From the NCBI RefSeq assembly GCF_013283745.1, contig NZ_JABSTZ010000003.1, forward strand, positions 1-64,000: a DNA stretch of 64,000 nt, given 5' to 3'. This document shows positions 18,104 to 26,518 of the stretch, one piece after another. Position 1 is the stretch's first letter, and each line of letters begins with the position of its first letter. The position numbers and the translations under genes are program-made. The DNA is from Aeromicrobium stalagmiti (GTDB lineage Bacteria; Actinomycetota; Actinomycetes; Propionibacteriales; Nocardioidaceae). The notes under the pieces are model-generated. The model did no database searches and had not been told where the DNA came from. It saw nothing but the letters and a program-made list of their open reading frames with translations.

Positions 18104-19399
18104 ATGATCATCGACCAGCTGTCATCCCTGACGGGTGACGCTGCTGCGCTCGAGCCGTGGACGTTGACCGGTGCCGAGGTCCGCGAGGTCACCCGGGCCG
18201 TGCTGCAGGCCCGCACAGCGCTGGACGCGCTGGCCTCGCGGTTGGCGGGTTGCGCTGAGGGGATGGGGCTGCCCAAGGATGACGGTGCGACCTCGACCAC
18301 CGCGTGGGTCGCCGCACAGACCGGGATCTCCAAGGGCGAGGCATCGCGACTCGTCGCCCTGGCAAGGGTGAGCACCGACCACACCGAGGCCACTCGGACC
18401 GCGTGGGCCAACGGGCAGATCTCGACCGATCAGGCCAAGGTCATCATGGAGGCCGTCGACGCCCTGCCGGACTGGGTTGACGATGAGCCCCGGACTGACG
18501 CCGAGGCTCACCTGCTGCGACTCGCTGCCGAGCACACCCTGGACGACCTGAGGAGACTGGCCAACCGCGTGCTGGAGGTCATCGATCCCGACGGGGCTGA
18601 CGAAGCCCTGGGCAAGAAGGTGCTCGCCGAGGAGCAGAAGGCCTGGGAGGCGACTCGGCTGTCGATGAAGCGGCGCGGTGACGGCACCACCCGGATCATC
18701 GGCACCATCCCGGACGCTGACAGCGACACGTTGCGCGCCGCGATCGAGGGGATCATCGCCCCGCGCCGGTCCGCCGACAACGCGATCCGCCTCGGCATGG
18801 GCGTCGGCGAGTACAACGCCCTGCCGAGGGACCAGAAGATGGGGCACGCCTTCACCGAGCTCATCGCCCACCTGCCGACCGGAGCTCTCCCGCAGCACGG
18901 TGGCCTTGCCGCGACAGTCGCCGTCACCATCGACGTCGACGATCTGCGCACCGGCAACGGCACCGCGACCAACACGTCCGGCACCACCACCTCGGCCGCC
19001 AGAGCCCAACGGATGGCGTGCAATGCCACCCTCGTCGCGCTCTACCTCGACTCGGAGTCTCGCCTGCTCGACCTGGGCACCTCCAAGCGCCTCTACACGC
19101 GCCACCAGCGACTCGCCCTGGCGGCGCGAGACCAAGGGTGCATCTGGGCCGGCTGCGATCGGCCGCCCGCCTGGTGCGAAGCGCATCACATCACCTGGTG
19201 GTCAGAAGGCGGGCCGACCGACCTGGCCAACGCGGCTCTGCTGTGCCACTTCCACCACTTCCTCGTCCACGAGGGCGAATGGGTCGTCGTCATGGCTGAC
19301 GACGGCATCCCCGAGGTCGTCCCGCCCAGCCGGGTCGACCCCGACCAGAAGTCCCGAAGACACGCCAGGTTCACCCGGCTGCAACCGCGAGCCTGCTGA
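18104..19399 (+). CDS. DUF222 / HNH endonuclease domain protein (13E12-repeat type), SOS-controlled
   Basis: A 431-residue protein of the family that fills actinobacterial genomes in many copies and includes the M. tuberculosis REP13E12 proteins. Residues about 25-300 form the DUF222 region; the C-terminal HNH has GCIWAGCDRPPAWCEAHHITWW, then ALLCHFHHFLVHEGEW, with paired Cys for zinc and the expected His residues. The cellular role is unresolved. ATG 18104 follows GGAG at 6 nt. The LexA box upstream predicts induction by DNA damage, as known for some REP13E12 genes. A divergent homologue at 60939-62120 lacks this box. Confidence 0.9.
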   Translation: MIIDQLSSLTGDAAALEPWTLTGAEVREVTRAVLQARTALDALASRLAGCAEGMGLPKDDGATSTTAWVAAQTGISKGEASRLVALARVSTDHTEATRTAWANGQISTDQAKVIMEAVDALPDWVDDEPRTDAEAHLLRLAAEHTLDDLRRLANRVLEVIDPDGADEALGKKVLAEEQKAWEATRLSMKRRGDGTTRIIGTIPDADSDTLRAAIEGIIAPRRSADNAIRLGMGVGEYNALPRDQKMGHAFTELIAHLPTGALPQHGGLAATVAVTIDVDDLRTGNGTATNTSGTTTSAARAQRMACNATLVALYLDSESRLLDLGTSKRLYTRHQRLALAARDQGCIWAGCDRPPAWCEAHHITWWSEGGPTDLANAALLCHFHHFLVHEGEWVVVMADDGIPEVVPPSRVDPDQKSRRHARFTRLQPRAC

Positions 19400-19466
19400 G
19401 CAGGGGCACGCAAGCAGGTCCTGAACTACGGCGAGCGCAGAGAGAGTCGGCGTCGTCGACGTTGCT

Positions 19467-20063
19467 TCACGCGTGATTCGAGCGGAACCGCACCAGAGCC
19501 GCTCCCATCCCTGCGAAACCCAGCGCGCGAACACCAGCCGCACCGAGCTGAATCCCGTCCGACATGCCTTGCGTGGCCGCAACCAGTGCCACGCCAGTCA
19601 TGAGAGCGACGGCCGTCCAGGCCGGGAGCTTCCGTGCTCGAATCACGGCCCACCCGAACCCCAGACCGGCGACGACCATGATGACGCCGTGGACGAGCAT
19701 CAGCAGTCCGAGGTCGTCGCTGAGCGTCTCATAGTCGGGGGTGTCGTTCGCGAGAGCGTAGATCACGGTGCCGGTGAAGAACACGTACACGTAGGCGTAC
19801 GCGGCGGCGCTGATGAGTCCCACCCGTCCCCAAGCAGGCCGATGGGCCAAGGCGAGGCCGACGACGAAGATCGGCACAGCTGCTTCAGCGATCAGGGTGA
19901 GCCACAGCTGGGCCGAAGAGAACCCGCCCTGGACGCTTTCGATGACGTCGGACAGGAAGTAGACGGCTGAGAAGCACAACGCCATGATGCCGACGATCTT
20001 GTCTGGTCGTCGGCGAAGGGCACGGTTGTGGCACGTCGACGGTCGATGCGCGGTTCGGTGCAC
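19467..20063 (-). CDS. Multi-pass membrane protein of unknown function
   Basis: A 198-residue protein with a basic N-terminus and six to seven hydrophobic segments (for example IVGIMALCFSAVYFLSDV, LIAEAAVPIFVVGLALA, LGLLMLVHGVIMVVAGLGFGW). No named family is recognised. GTG 20063 was chosen because GGGAGC lies just upstream; the open frame continues without a better start. It is convergent with the SOS-controlled HNH gene. Confidence 0.65.
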   Translation of the reverse strand: MHRTAHRPSTCHNRALRRRPDKIVGIMALCFSAVYFLSDVIESVQGGFSSAQLWLTLIAEAAVPIFVVGLALAHRPAWGRVGLISAAAYAYVYVFFTGTVIYALANDTPDYETLSDDLGLLMLVHGVIMVVAGLGFGWAVIRARKLPAWTAVALMTGVALVAATQGMSDGIQLGAAGVRALGFAGMGAALVRFRSNHA

Positions 20064-20176
20064 GGGTGCTCCCTGACTCGGGGCGGCTGGCGGCCGCCGG
20101 TTGCCCGATCCTGCTCGCAGCACGCCCCCTCGGCCAGAGCCGAATGACCTCCTTCGCGGGCCTGTCGCGGCCGCGC

Positions 20177-20518
20177 TCAGCTCTCGGACGTGTTGTCGGT
20201 GAGGTTCTCGCGGTCTTGGGCGGAATGAGCTCGGTCGCCCTTCGCGTGGACGCGGTCGAGGGCGGCGTCTCGACGGGCTGGCATCCTGTCCACGTATCCC
20301 GGCTCGTCGCCGAGGAGCGCCTTCAGGTCCGCGTCACGCTCGCGGCCGTCGGCGACGTCATCACGATCGTCGGCCCTCGCGTCACGGTCGTCCGCGTCCT
20401 TCAAGATCGACCTCGCTGACTCGAGTCGCTCGTCCAGAGCGGCCTCTCGACGCGCCAGGTCCTTTTCGCGCTGCTCGATGTCTCGTGCCTGCTCTTTGAC
20501 CATGCTTGGAGTCTGCAC
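20177..20518 (-). CDS. Charged coiled-coil protein with Asp-Arg repeats
   Basis: A 113-residue, highly charged protein without hydrophobic segments. Residues 10-45 (IEQREKDLARREAALDERL and onward) read as a coiled coil, followed by repeats of the form RDARADDRDDVADGRERDAD. Related Ala-Asp-Arg repeats occur in actinobacterial signalling proteins, but this one has no attached domain. The GTG start at 20518 has no convincing ribosome site; ATG 20503 is an alternative. Function unknown. Confidence 0.6.
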   Translation of the reverse strand: MQTPSMVKEQARDIEQREKDLARREAALDERLESARSILKDADDRDARADDRDDVADGRERDADLKALLGDEPGYVDRMPARRDAALDRVHAKGDRAHSAQDRENLTDNTSES

Positions 20519-20812
20519 CCCGAACGCCGACGAACCTAGGCGATGTGGGTCATTGGTCCCGTCAGGTGGGGACGATCGCGCATGTCGTGGACGGCAATGG
20601 TCCGCGACGCTCAGTGCTATCGGAGGACATTCCTCCCCATCGGGGAACGATCATGAAGCCAAGCTCGACGTCGCTGGTGCTGGGCATCAGCGACGGCGAC
20701 ACCTCAACGGTCCGACAGCGCGGCTGTGTCGACCCCCGTCCGGCGATAGACGTTCGATGAGCCGCAAGGCAAGGCGCAGCTGGGACTGCTGCTGTTCAAC
20801 GGATTCAGCTCC

Positions 20813-21172
20813 GTGGTCGGAGGTCTCGCACTCATGACGGACTGGATCCCCGAGCAGTCGACCTGGGTGAGGAGCACGGACTTCCCCAGCAACTACTTCC
20901 CGGGAGTGGTTCTGCTGGCGGTGGTCGGAGGCAGTTCCTTGATCGCGGCCATCGCGATGGTGAAGCGCAGCGAGGGCTGGCCGCTCGCAAGCATCGTGGC
21001 CGGGACCATCATGGTGTTCTGGATCGTGGGAGAGATCGCGTCGATTCGGGGCTTCCACATTCTCCAGCTGATCTACTTCATGACTGGGGCACTGGCGGTG
21101 ACGTGGACACCGTCGCGCAGCGACTCGCCTGACCTGCTCCGGCGCCGGGACGAAGTGAGCGACGCAACCTGA
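20813..21172 (+). CDS. Membrane protein, possibly 5'-truncated or frameshifted
   Basis: A 119-residue frame with three to four hydrophobic segments (FPGVVLLAVVGGSSLIAAIAMV, ASIVAGTIMVFWIVGEIAS, LQLIYFMTGALAVTW). Protein-like sequence continues in frame upstream of GTG 20813 (DEPQGKAQLGLLLFNGFSSVVGG), completing the first helix, but meets a TAG at 20747 without an ATG, GTG or TTG. The true start is therefore a CTG (for example 20780) or the gene has lost its beginning through a frameshift. Function unknown. Confidence 0.55.
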   Translation: MVGGLALMTDWIPEQSTWVRSTDFPSNYFPGVVLLAVVGGSSLIAAIAMVKRSEGWPLASIVAGTIMVFWIVGEIASIRGFHILQLIYFMTGALAVTWTPSRSDSPDLLRRRDEVSDAT

Positions 21173-21293
21173 CGGACTCCGTTCGCCTCAGCGCCACAAT
21201 CTCGCTGTTCTGGGAGGGGTCAGTCAAGGCTCTCATCGACGTCGCGTCCGATCGCGCGGCGGGTGACCGCCTTCGGGGCTACGCTCCTGCCAC

Positions 21294-21824
21294 ATGACTG
21301 ATCAGCCGACGGTGCCACGTGACGGGCTGACCTATGCCGAGGTGGGCGCCACCGAGGGCGTCCTGCCTGACGGCTTCCACCACCTGCAGGAGTCGCGCGA
21401 GATCGGTCATGGCCGGGCTGCGTTCGAGTCTGCATCGGCGACGTTGCTCACGTGGGGCATGCACCGCCGTGCCGGCGTGCGCAGGACGGGCGGGCCGGAT
21501 CGTGCCGTCGCCGGCGCAGACGTCGCCTTCGTGTGGCGAACGGTGAAGTTCGAGTGCCGGGTCGTGTCGGTGGTCGACGAGGCTGTCCGCCGCGGATTCA
21601 CCTACGGCACTCTTGCGCGGCATCCCGAGAGCGGTGAGGAGCGCTTCATGGTCACCATCGACCCGGCGAGCGGCACCGTCACCGCGTCCATCACAGCGTT
21701 CTCGCGCCCCGGCAGCGTCCTGACCCGCCTGGGCGGCCCGGTCGCACGGCTGGTCCAGCGCCGGATGACACGCCGATACCTCGATGCTCTCGAGAGTGCT
21801 GCCCGTGACGGAGAGCCTCGCTGA
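21294..21824 (+). CDS. DUF1990 family protein
   Basis: A 176-residue protein with the family pattern LTYAEVGATEG at the N-terminus, WGMHRRAGV in the middle and FTYGTLARHPESGEERF, which is diagnostic of DUF1990. No function is established. TACGCT at 21280-21285 lies 8 nt before the ATG and no ribosome site is seen, so it is probably leaderless. It is convergent with cysG, only 1 base separating the stops. Confidence 0.85.
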   Translation: MTDQPTVPRDGLTYAEVGATEGVLPDGFHHLQESREIGHGRAAFESASATLLTWGMHRRAGVRRTGGPDRAVAGADVAFVWRTVKFECRVVSVVDEAVRRGFTYGTLARHPESGEERFMVTIDPASGTVTASITAFSRPGSVLTRLGGPVARLVQRRMTRRYLDALESAARDGEPR

Positions 21825-21825
21825 C

Positions 21826-23022
21826 CTAGGCGCCGGGCGGCCAGGCGGGCGACAGCGTGACGACGTCGCCGACGATCGTGATGGCGGGTGGCTCGACACC
21901 GGCCGCCTCAGCCGTGTCGGCGAGGGTCTCCAGCGTCGCGACCGTGACCCGCTGGGTCGGGGTGTAGCCGCGCTCGATGATCGCGGCCGGCGTGTGTGCG
22001 GGGTGACCGGAGGCGATGAGCTCGTCGCAGGTCTCCGCGAGGCGCTTGACGCCCATCAGCATCACCAGGGTGTGCGAGCCGTCGTGGGGGAGGGCCGTGA
22101 TCTCCTCGTGCCCCGTCACGACGGTGAAGCCGCGCGAGACGCCCCGGTGCGTCACCGGGATGCCGGCGGCGGCAGCCACCGAGATGGCGCTCGTGACACC
22201 GGGGACGACCTCCACCGGGATGCCGGCGTCGCGGCACGCGATGAGCTCCTCGCCACCGCGTCCGAAGACGTATGGATCACCGCCCTTGAGCCGTACGACG
22301 ATCTTGCCCTGCTGGGCGCGGTCGACGAGCAGGGCGTTGATCTCGTGCTGGGGGATGGGGTGGTGATCGGGCTTCTTGCCGACGTCGATGACCTCCACGT
22401 CGGCGTCGAGCTCGGCGAGCAGTGCGTGCGGTGCCAGCCGGTCGACGACCACGACGTCGGCCTCGGCCAGGAGGCGTCGGCCACGTGTGGTCAGTAGCCC
22501 GGGGTCGCCGGGGCCACCGCCGACCAGTGCGACGAACCCGTCCGGGTGGTGGGTGCGGTGGCGCATCGGCAGCTCGCCCGCCTGCAGTGCGGCCGCCACG
22601 CCGTCGCGGAGCGCCGACGCACGTCCCGCATCGCCTCCGCCACTGACGGCGACCATGACGTCGTCGACCCGCGCGACGGCCGGGGCCCACGCCGTCGCAT
22701 TCTCGGGGTCCCCACCCTTGAGGCACCAGATCTGTGCGGCCTCGGCGTCTGCCGCGACCTGGTCGTCGACGGGGGAGTCGGTGGCCGTCTGCACGAGCCA
22801 GGCGCCTGCGAGGTCACCCGGAGCGTACGTGCGGGGCACCCACTCGACGTCACCGCGACCGATCGACGACGCCAGGGAGTCGGAGACCTCCGGGGAGACC
22901 ACGACCACCGCGGCGCCGGCGTCCACGAGCGACAGCGTGCGCCGGGTCGCGACGTGACCACCGCCCACGACCACGACCCGCCGCCCGGCGACCCGCAGCG
23001 TCAGCGGCAGGCTGCCGGTCAT
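21826..23022 (-). CDS. cysG: Siroheme synthase-like fusion (precorrin-2 dehydrogenase / uroporphyrinogen-III methyltransferase)
   Basis: Makes siroheme, the cofactor of sulfite and nitrite reductases. Residues 1-150 form the NAD-dependent dehydrogenase part (VVVVGGGHVATRR, and LVQTATDSPVDDQVAADAEA). Residues from about 160 form the methyltransferase (VALVGGGPGDPGLLT, DVGKKPDHH, RLKGGDPYVFGRGGEE, GVTSA). At 398 residues it is a two-module form; whether it also chelates iron is uncertain. It is the last gene of the cysH-cysD-cysN-cysG run, 10 bases after cysN, fitting sulfur assimilation. Confidence 0.92.
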   Translation of the reverse strand: MTGSLPLTLRVAGRRVVVVGGGHVATRRTLSLVDAGAAVVVVSPEVSDSLASSIGRGDVEWVPRTYAPGDLAGAWLVQTATDSPVDDQVAADAEAAQIWCLKGGDPENATAWAPAVARVDDVMVAVSGGGDAGRASALRDGVAAALQAGELPMRHRTHHPDGFVALVGGGPGDPGLLTTRGRRLLAEADVVVVDRLAPHALLAELDADVEVIDVGKKPDHHPIPQHEINALLVDRAQQGKIVVRLKGGDPYVFGRGGEELIACRDAGIPVEVVPGVTSAISVAAAAGIPVTHRGVSRGFTVVTGHEEITALPHDGSHTLVMLMGVKRLAETCDELIASGHPAHTPAAIIERGYTPTQRVTVATLETLADTAEAAGVEPPAITIVGDVVTLSPAWPPGA

Positions 23023-23032
23023 GCCGTCCCCG

Positions 23033-24343
23033 TCATGCAGGAACTGTAGCGGCGCTGACCGCTTCGACCTCAGCCTTGGTGTCGAGCAGGGCGTCACCCA
23101 CCATGCCGGCGGCGAGCGTCGTGCCGTCCTGGGCGTCGATCAGCAGGAACGCACCCGTGCCGCGGGCGTGAAGGTACTCCTCCGCCGGGATCGGGGCGGC
23201 GAGGCGGAGCGTCACGTGGCCGATGTCGTTGAGGCCCAGCGACTGTGCCGGCAGCAGCCGGGCGTCGTCGAGGTCGAGCTTGCCGCTGATGACCTTGACC
23301 ATCGCCTGCACCGTCTTGGTGCCGTGCTTGAGCAGCACCTTGGTGCCGGGCACGAGGTTGCCGTCGGCGAGCCACGCGATCGTTCCGTCGATGTCCTGCG
23401 TGACGGGCGGGACGCTCCGCGAGGTGACGATCAGGTCACCGCGTGAGATGTCGATGTCGTCCTGCAGGCGCAGCGTGACCGACTGCGGCGCGAAGGCCTC
23501 GTCGAGCTCTTGGCCGGCGAAGTCGATGCCGGTCACGACGCTGGTGCGGCCGCTCGGCTGCACCGTGATCGCGTCGCCGACGCGGACGAGGCCCGACGCG
23601 ACCTGCCCGGCGTAGCCGCGGTAGTCACGGAACTCCTCGCCGGCAGCGGACTGCGGACGGATGACGAGCTGCACCGGGAAGCGGAGCGGCTCGGAGTGCG
23701 GGTCGCCCACGGGGGAGAGCTGCTCGAGGAACGTGAGCAGGCTGGGCCCGTCGTACCACGGCGTCCGCTCGGACCGGTCGACGACGTTGTCGCCAGCGAG
23801 GGCCGAGACGGGAATCGTGGCGACGTCGTAGAGCCCGAGGCTCCGAGCCGACTCCAGCACCTCGTCCGAGACACGCGTGTAGGTGTCCTCGTCGAAGTCG
23901 ACGAGGTCGATCTTGTTGACGACCACGACGACGTGGGGAACCCGCAGCAGCGACGCGACGGCGAGGTGGCGACGCGTCTGCTCCTGGATGCCGTGACGCA
24001 CGTCGACCAGCAGGACGACGACGTCGGCGGTGCTCGCGCCGGTCACGGTGTTGCGCGTGTACTGCACGTGGCCGGGGCAGTCGGCGAGGATGAACGAGCG
24101 CTCCGCAGTGGCGAAGTAGCGGTAGGCGACATCGATCGTGATGCCCTGCTCGCGCTCGGAGCGCAGCCCGTCGGTGAGCAGAGCAAGGTCGGCCGAGGCG
24201 AGACCGCGGTCGCGGCTGACCCGCTCGACGGCGTCGAACTGGTCGGCGAGCACCGACTTGGAGTCGAACAGGAGCCGTCCGACGAGGGTCGACTTGCCGT
24301 CGTCGACCGAGCCGGCGGTCGCGAGACGCAGGAGCGTGCGCAT
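23033..24343 (-). CDS. cysN: Sulfate adenylyltransferase large subunit (GTPase)
   Basis: With CysD it makes adenosine 5'-phosphosulfate from sulfate and ATP, driven by GTP hydrolysis. The 436-residue GTPase has G1 ATAGSVDDGKSTLVGRLL, G3 DCPGHVQYTRN and G4 NKIDLVDF, followed by the two beta-barrel domains of translation-factor GTPases. No APS kinase domain is fused at the C-terminus, in agreement with an APS-reducing pathway. ATG 24343 overlaps the cysD stop; the open frame further upstream lies inside cysD. Confidence 0.95.
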   Translation of the reverse strand: MRTLLRLATAGSVDDGKSTLVGRLLFDSKSVLADQFDAVERVSRDRGLASADLALLTDGLRSEREQGITIDVAYRYFATAERSFILADCPGHVQYTRNTVTGASTADVVVLLVDVRHGIQEQTRRHLAVASLLRVPHVVVVVNKIDLVDFDEDTYTRVSDEVLESARSLGLYDVATIPVSALAGDNVVDRSERTPWYDGPSLLTFLEQLSPVGDPHSEPLRFPVQLVIRPQSAAGEEFRDYRGYAGQVASGLVRVGDAITVQPSGRTSVVTGIDFAGQELDEAFAPQSVTLRLQDDIDISRGDLIVTSRSVPPVTQDIDGTIAWLADGNLVPGTKVLLKHGTKTVQAMVKVISGKLDLDDARLLPAQSLGLNDIGHVTLRLAAPIPAEEYLHARGTGAFLLIDAQDGTTLAAGMVGDALLDTKAEVEAVSAATVPA

Positions 24344-25254
24344 CAGAAGTAGCCTTCCTTCTTGCGGTCTTCCATGGCAGCCTCGGACGCCCGGTCGTCG
24401 GCGCGGGTCGCGCCACGCTCGGTGAGGCGGGTGGCCGCCACCTCGACGATGACGTCGTCGACCGTCACGGCGTCGCTCTCGACGGCACCGGTGCACGACA
24501 TGTCGCCGACGGTGCGGTAGCGGACCTGACGCTTCTCGACCGTCTCGCCCTCGCGGGGGAGCGACACGTCGCTGACGGCGACCAGCATGCCGTCGCGCTC
24601 GAACACCTCGCGGTGATGGGCGTAGTAGAGCTCGGGAAGGGCGATGTCCTCGGCGCCGATGTACTGCCAGACGTCGAGCTCGGTCCAGTTGCTCAGCGGG
24701 AACACGCGGACGTGCTCGCCGGGGCGATGGCGACCGTTGTAGAGGTTCCACAGCTCGGGCCGCTGGTTGCGCGGGTCCCACTGGCCGAACTCGTCGCGCA
24801 GGGAGAACACGCGCTCCTTGGCGCGGGCCTTCTCCTCGTCGCGTCGGCCGCCACCGAACACGGCGTCGAACTTGCCGTCGGTGATGGCGTCGAGCAGGGG
24901 CTGGGTCTGCAGCTGGTTGCGCGTGCCGTCGCTGCGCTCGCGCAGTCGTCCGTCATCGATGTAGTCCTGCACGCTGGCGACCTCGAGTCGCAGGCCGAGC
25001 CGCTCGACCGTGGCGTCGCGGTAGGCGAGCACCTCGGGGAAGTTGTGGCCGGTGTCGACGTGCAGCACCGGGAACGGGACCGGGGCCGGCCAGAAGGCCT
25101 TGGTGGCCAGGTGGAGCATCACGACCGAGTCCTTGCCGCCGGAGAACAGCAGCACGGGCTTCTCGAACTCGGAGACCACCTCGCGGATGATGTGGATCGC
25201 CTCGGACTCCAGCCACTGCAGCTGGGTGAGACGGCGTTCGTCAGTCAGGGTCAT
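24343..25254 (-). CDS. cysD: Sulfate adenylyltransferase small subunit
   Basis: A 303-residue PP-loop ATP pyrophosphatase that adenylylates sulfate together with CysN. The loop is LLFSGGKDSVVMLHLA; FPVLHVDTGHNFPEV and GGGRRDEEKARAKERVFSLRDEF-type conserved blocks follow. It overlaps cysN by 3 bases and lies 30 bases after cysH, so the genes form one operon. Confidence 0.96.
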   Translation of the reverse strand: MTLTDERRLTQLQWLESEAIHIIREVVSEFEKPVLLFSGGKDSVVMLHLATKAFWPAPVPFPVLHVDTGHNFPEVLAYRDATVERLGLRLEVASVQDYIDDGRLRERSDGTRNQLQTQPLLDAITDGKFDAVFGGGRRDEEKARAKERVFSLRDEFGQWDPRNQRPELWNLYNGRHRPGEHVRVFPLSNWTELDVWQYIGAEDIALPELYYAHHREVFERDGMLVAVSDVSLPREGETVEKRQVRYRTVGDMSCTGAVESDAVTVDDVIVEVAATRLTERGATRADDRASEAAMEDRKKEGYF

Positions 25255-25284
25255 CGGTGCCTTGTCGGTGCTGGTGCGGGCAGG

Positions 25285-26082
25285 TCAGGTGTGCAGGCCG
25301 CACTCGGTCTTGTCGAGTCCGGCCCAGCGGCCGGCTCGGGGGTCCTCGCCGGGGGCGACACGTCGCGTGCACGTGGCGCACCCGATCGAGGGGTAGCCGT
25401 CGTTGACGAGCGGGTTGACGATGACGTCGTTGTCATCGGCGTAGGCCAGGACGTCGTCGAACGTCCAGGCCGCCAACGGGTTGATCTTGACCAGCCCGTT
25501 CTTGTCGTCCCAGGTGATGAAGGGGGTGTTGGCGCGGGTGGGTCCCTCGTCACGGCGCACGCCGGTGATCCAGACTTCGTAGCCCTGCAGCGTGTCGTGC
25601 AGCGGCTGGACCTTGCGCATGTCGCAGCACAGCGCGGGATCGCGCTCGTAGAGCTTCTCGCCGAACTCGGCGTCCTGCTCGGCGACGCTGCGGCGCGGCT
25701 TGACGTCCACGATCGACAGCTGCATCGAGGCCTCGACGGCGTCGCGCGTGCCGATCGTCTCGGCGAAGTGGTAGCCGGTCTCGAGGAACAGCGTGTCGAC
25801 CCAGGGGAGGTGCTCGGCGACGACCGCGGGCAGGACGGCGTCCGCCATCGAGCAGGCGACGGCCGTGCGGTAGCCGAACTCCTCGGCGACCCAGGCGAGC
25901 ACGGTCGCGGCGTCGGTGTCTCCGAGGCGCTCCTGGGCGGCCTCGGCGATCGCTCGCAGCTCGTCGTTGCTGCGCCGCGGCGCGAGCATCGCCTCGCGGG
26001 AAGCCAGGTGTGCCGTGCGGGCGTCGTTGTGGGCGATCTGCCGGTCGCGGCGCTCGGACAGGGTTAGTGCGGCTTCACTCAT
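25285..26082 (-). CDS. cysH: Phosphoadenylyl/adenylyl-sulfate reductase
   Basis: Reduces APS (or PAPS) to sulfite with thioredoxin. The 265-residue protein carries the Cys pairs that bind a 4Fe-4S cluster (ALCCDMRKVQPL and GCATCTRRV), which mark the APS-reducing type, and the catalytic ECGLH at the C-terminus. ATG 26082 begins MSEAALTLS with GAGGGG about 11 nt upstream. First gene of the cysHDN-cysG operon; the sulfite reductase needed next is not in the window. Confidence 0.94.
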   Translation of the reverse strand: MSEAALTLSERRDRQIAHNDARTAHLASREAMLAPRRSNDELRAIAEAAQERLGDTDAATVLAWVAEEFGYRTAVACSMADAVLPAVVAEHLPWVDTLFLETGYHFAETIGTRDAVEASMQLSIVDVKPRRSVAEQDAEFGEKLYERDPALCCDMRKVQPLHDTLQGYEVWITGVRRDEGPTRANTPFITWDDKNGLVKINPLAAWTFDDVLAYADDNDVIVNPLVNDGYPSIGCATCTRRVAPGEDPRAGRWAGLDKTECGLHT

Positions 26083-26300
26083 CGGGCGGCACCCCTCTCG
26101 GACGCGGGTGGAGCAATCATCTCGTCGTCCAGAATAGGTCGCGCCCGGTCGGGCGTCCCACGACACGGACGCGCGTCCGCATGGCGGAACGCATCTGAGT
26201 GACCCAGGTCACAAGCAGGTCGAACCTGCGGGATTGAGACAGGCGGGGAGGGGTACTCCTGTTCGGACGACATGGGTCGTCGCCGAAAGGGAGGGAAACC

Positions 26301-26447
26301 ATGTGGGAGACCATTCTGTGGATCGCCGCAGTCATCATCGGAGTGTTCGGAGTCATCCGGATCATCCAGCGTGACTTCTTGTACGGAGCCGTGCTGATCG
26401 TCGTCGCGCTCCTCGTGGGCCCGGGCGGCGTCAGCGTCTTCAGCTGA
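26301..26447 (+). CDS. 48-residue small membrane protein
   Basis: A short frame between cysH (divergent) and a terminator. It has ATG 26301 with AAGGGAGGG 5 nt upstream. The protein has two hydrophobic segments (ILWIAAVIIGVFGVIRII and GAVLIVVALLVGPGG) and ends GPGGVSVFS. Small proteins with this Gly-Pro-Gly-Gly tail are, as I recall, widespread in actinobacteria; the function is unknown. The ribosome site, the perfect terminator and the composition make it a convincing gene. Confidence 0.8.
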   Translation: MWETILWIAAVIIGVFGVIRIIQRDFLYGAVLIVVALLVGPGGVSVFS

Positions 26448-26452
26448 CCGCA

Positions 26453-26487
26453 GGTGAGGGGCCGCGCGTGATGCGCGGCCCCTCACC
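26453..26487 (+). terminator. Perfect 15-bp terminator hairpin
   Basis: GGTGAGGGGCCGCGC (26453-26467) pairs fully with 26473-26487 across a 5-base loop, starting 5 bases after the small membrane protein stop. Confidence 0.8.
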
Positions 26488-26518
26488 ATGTCCGGCCGTT
26501 TGGCCGTAGCCTCAGATC

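Noticed and set aside
20506..20760. 84-codon plus-strand frame before the membrane protein gene
   Set aside because: Poor protein character over most of its length; only its later part might be the lost 5' end of the following gene, which is reported as a finding.
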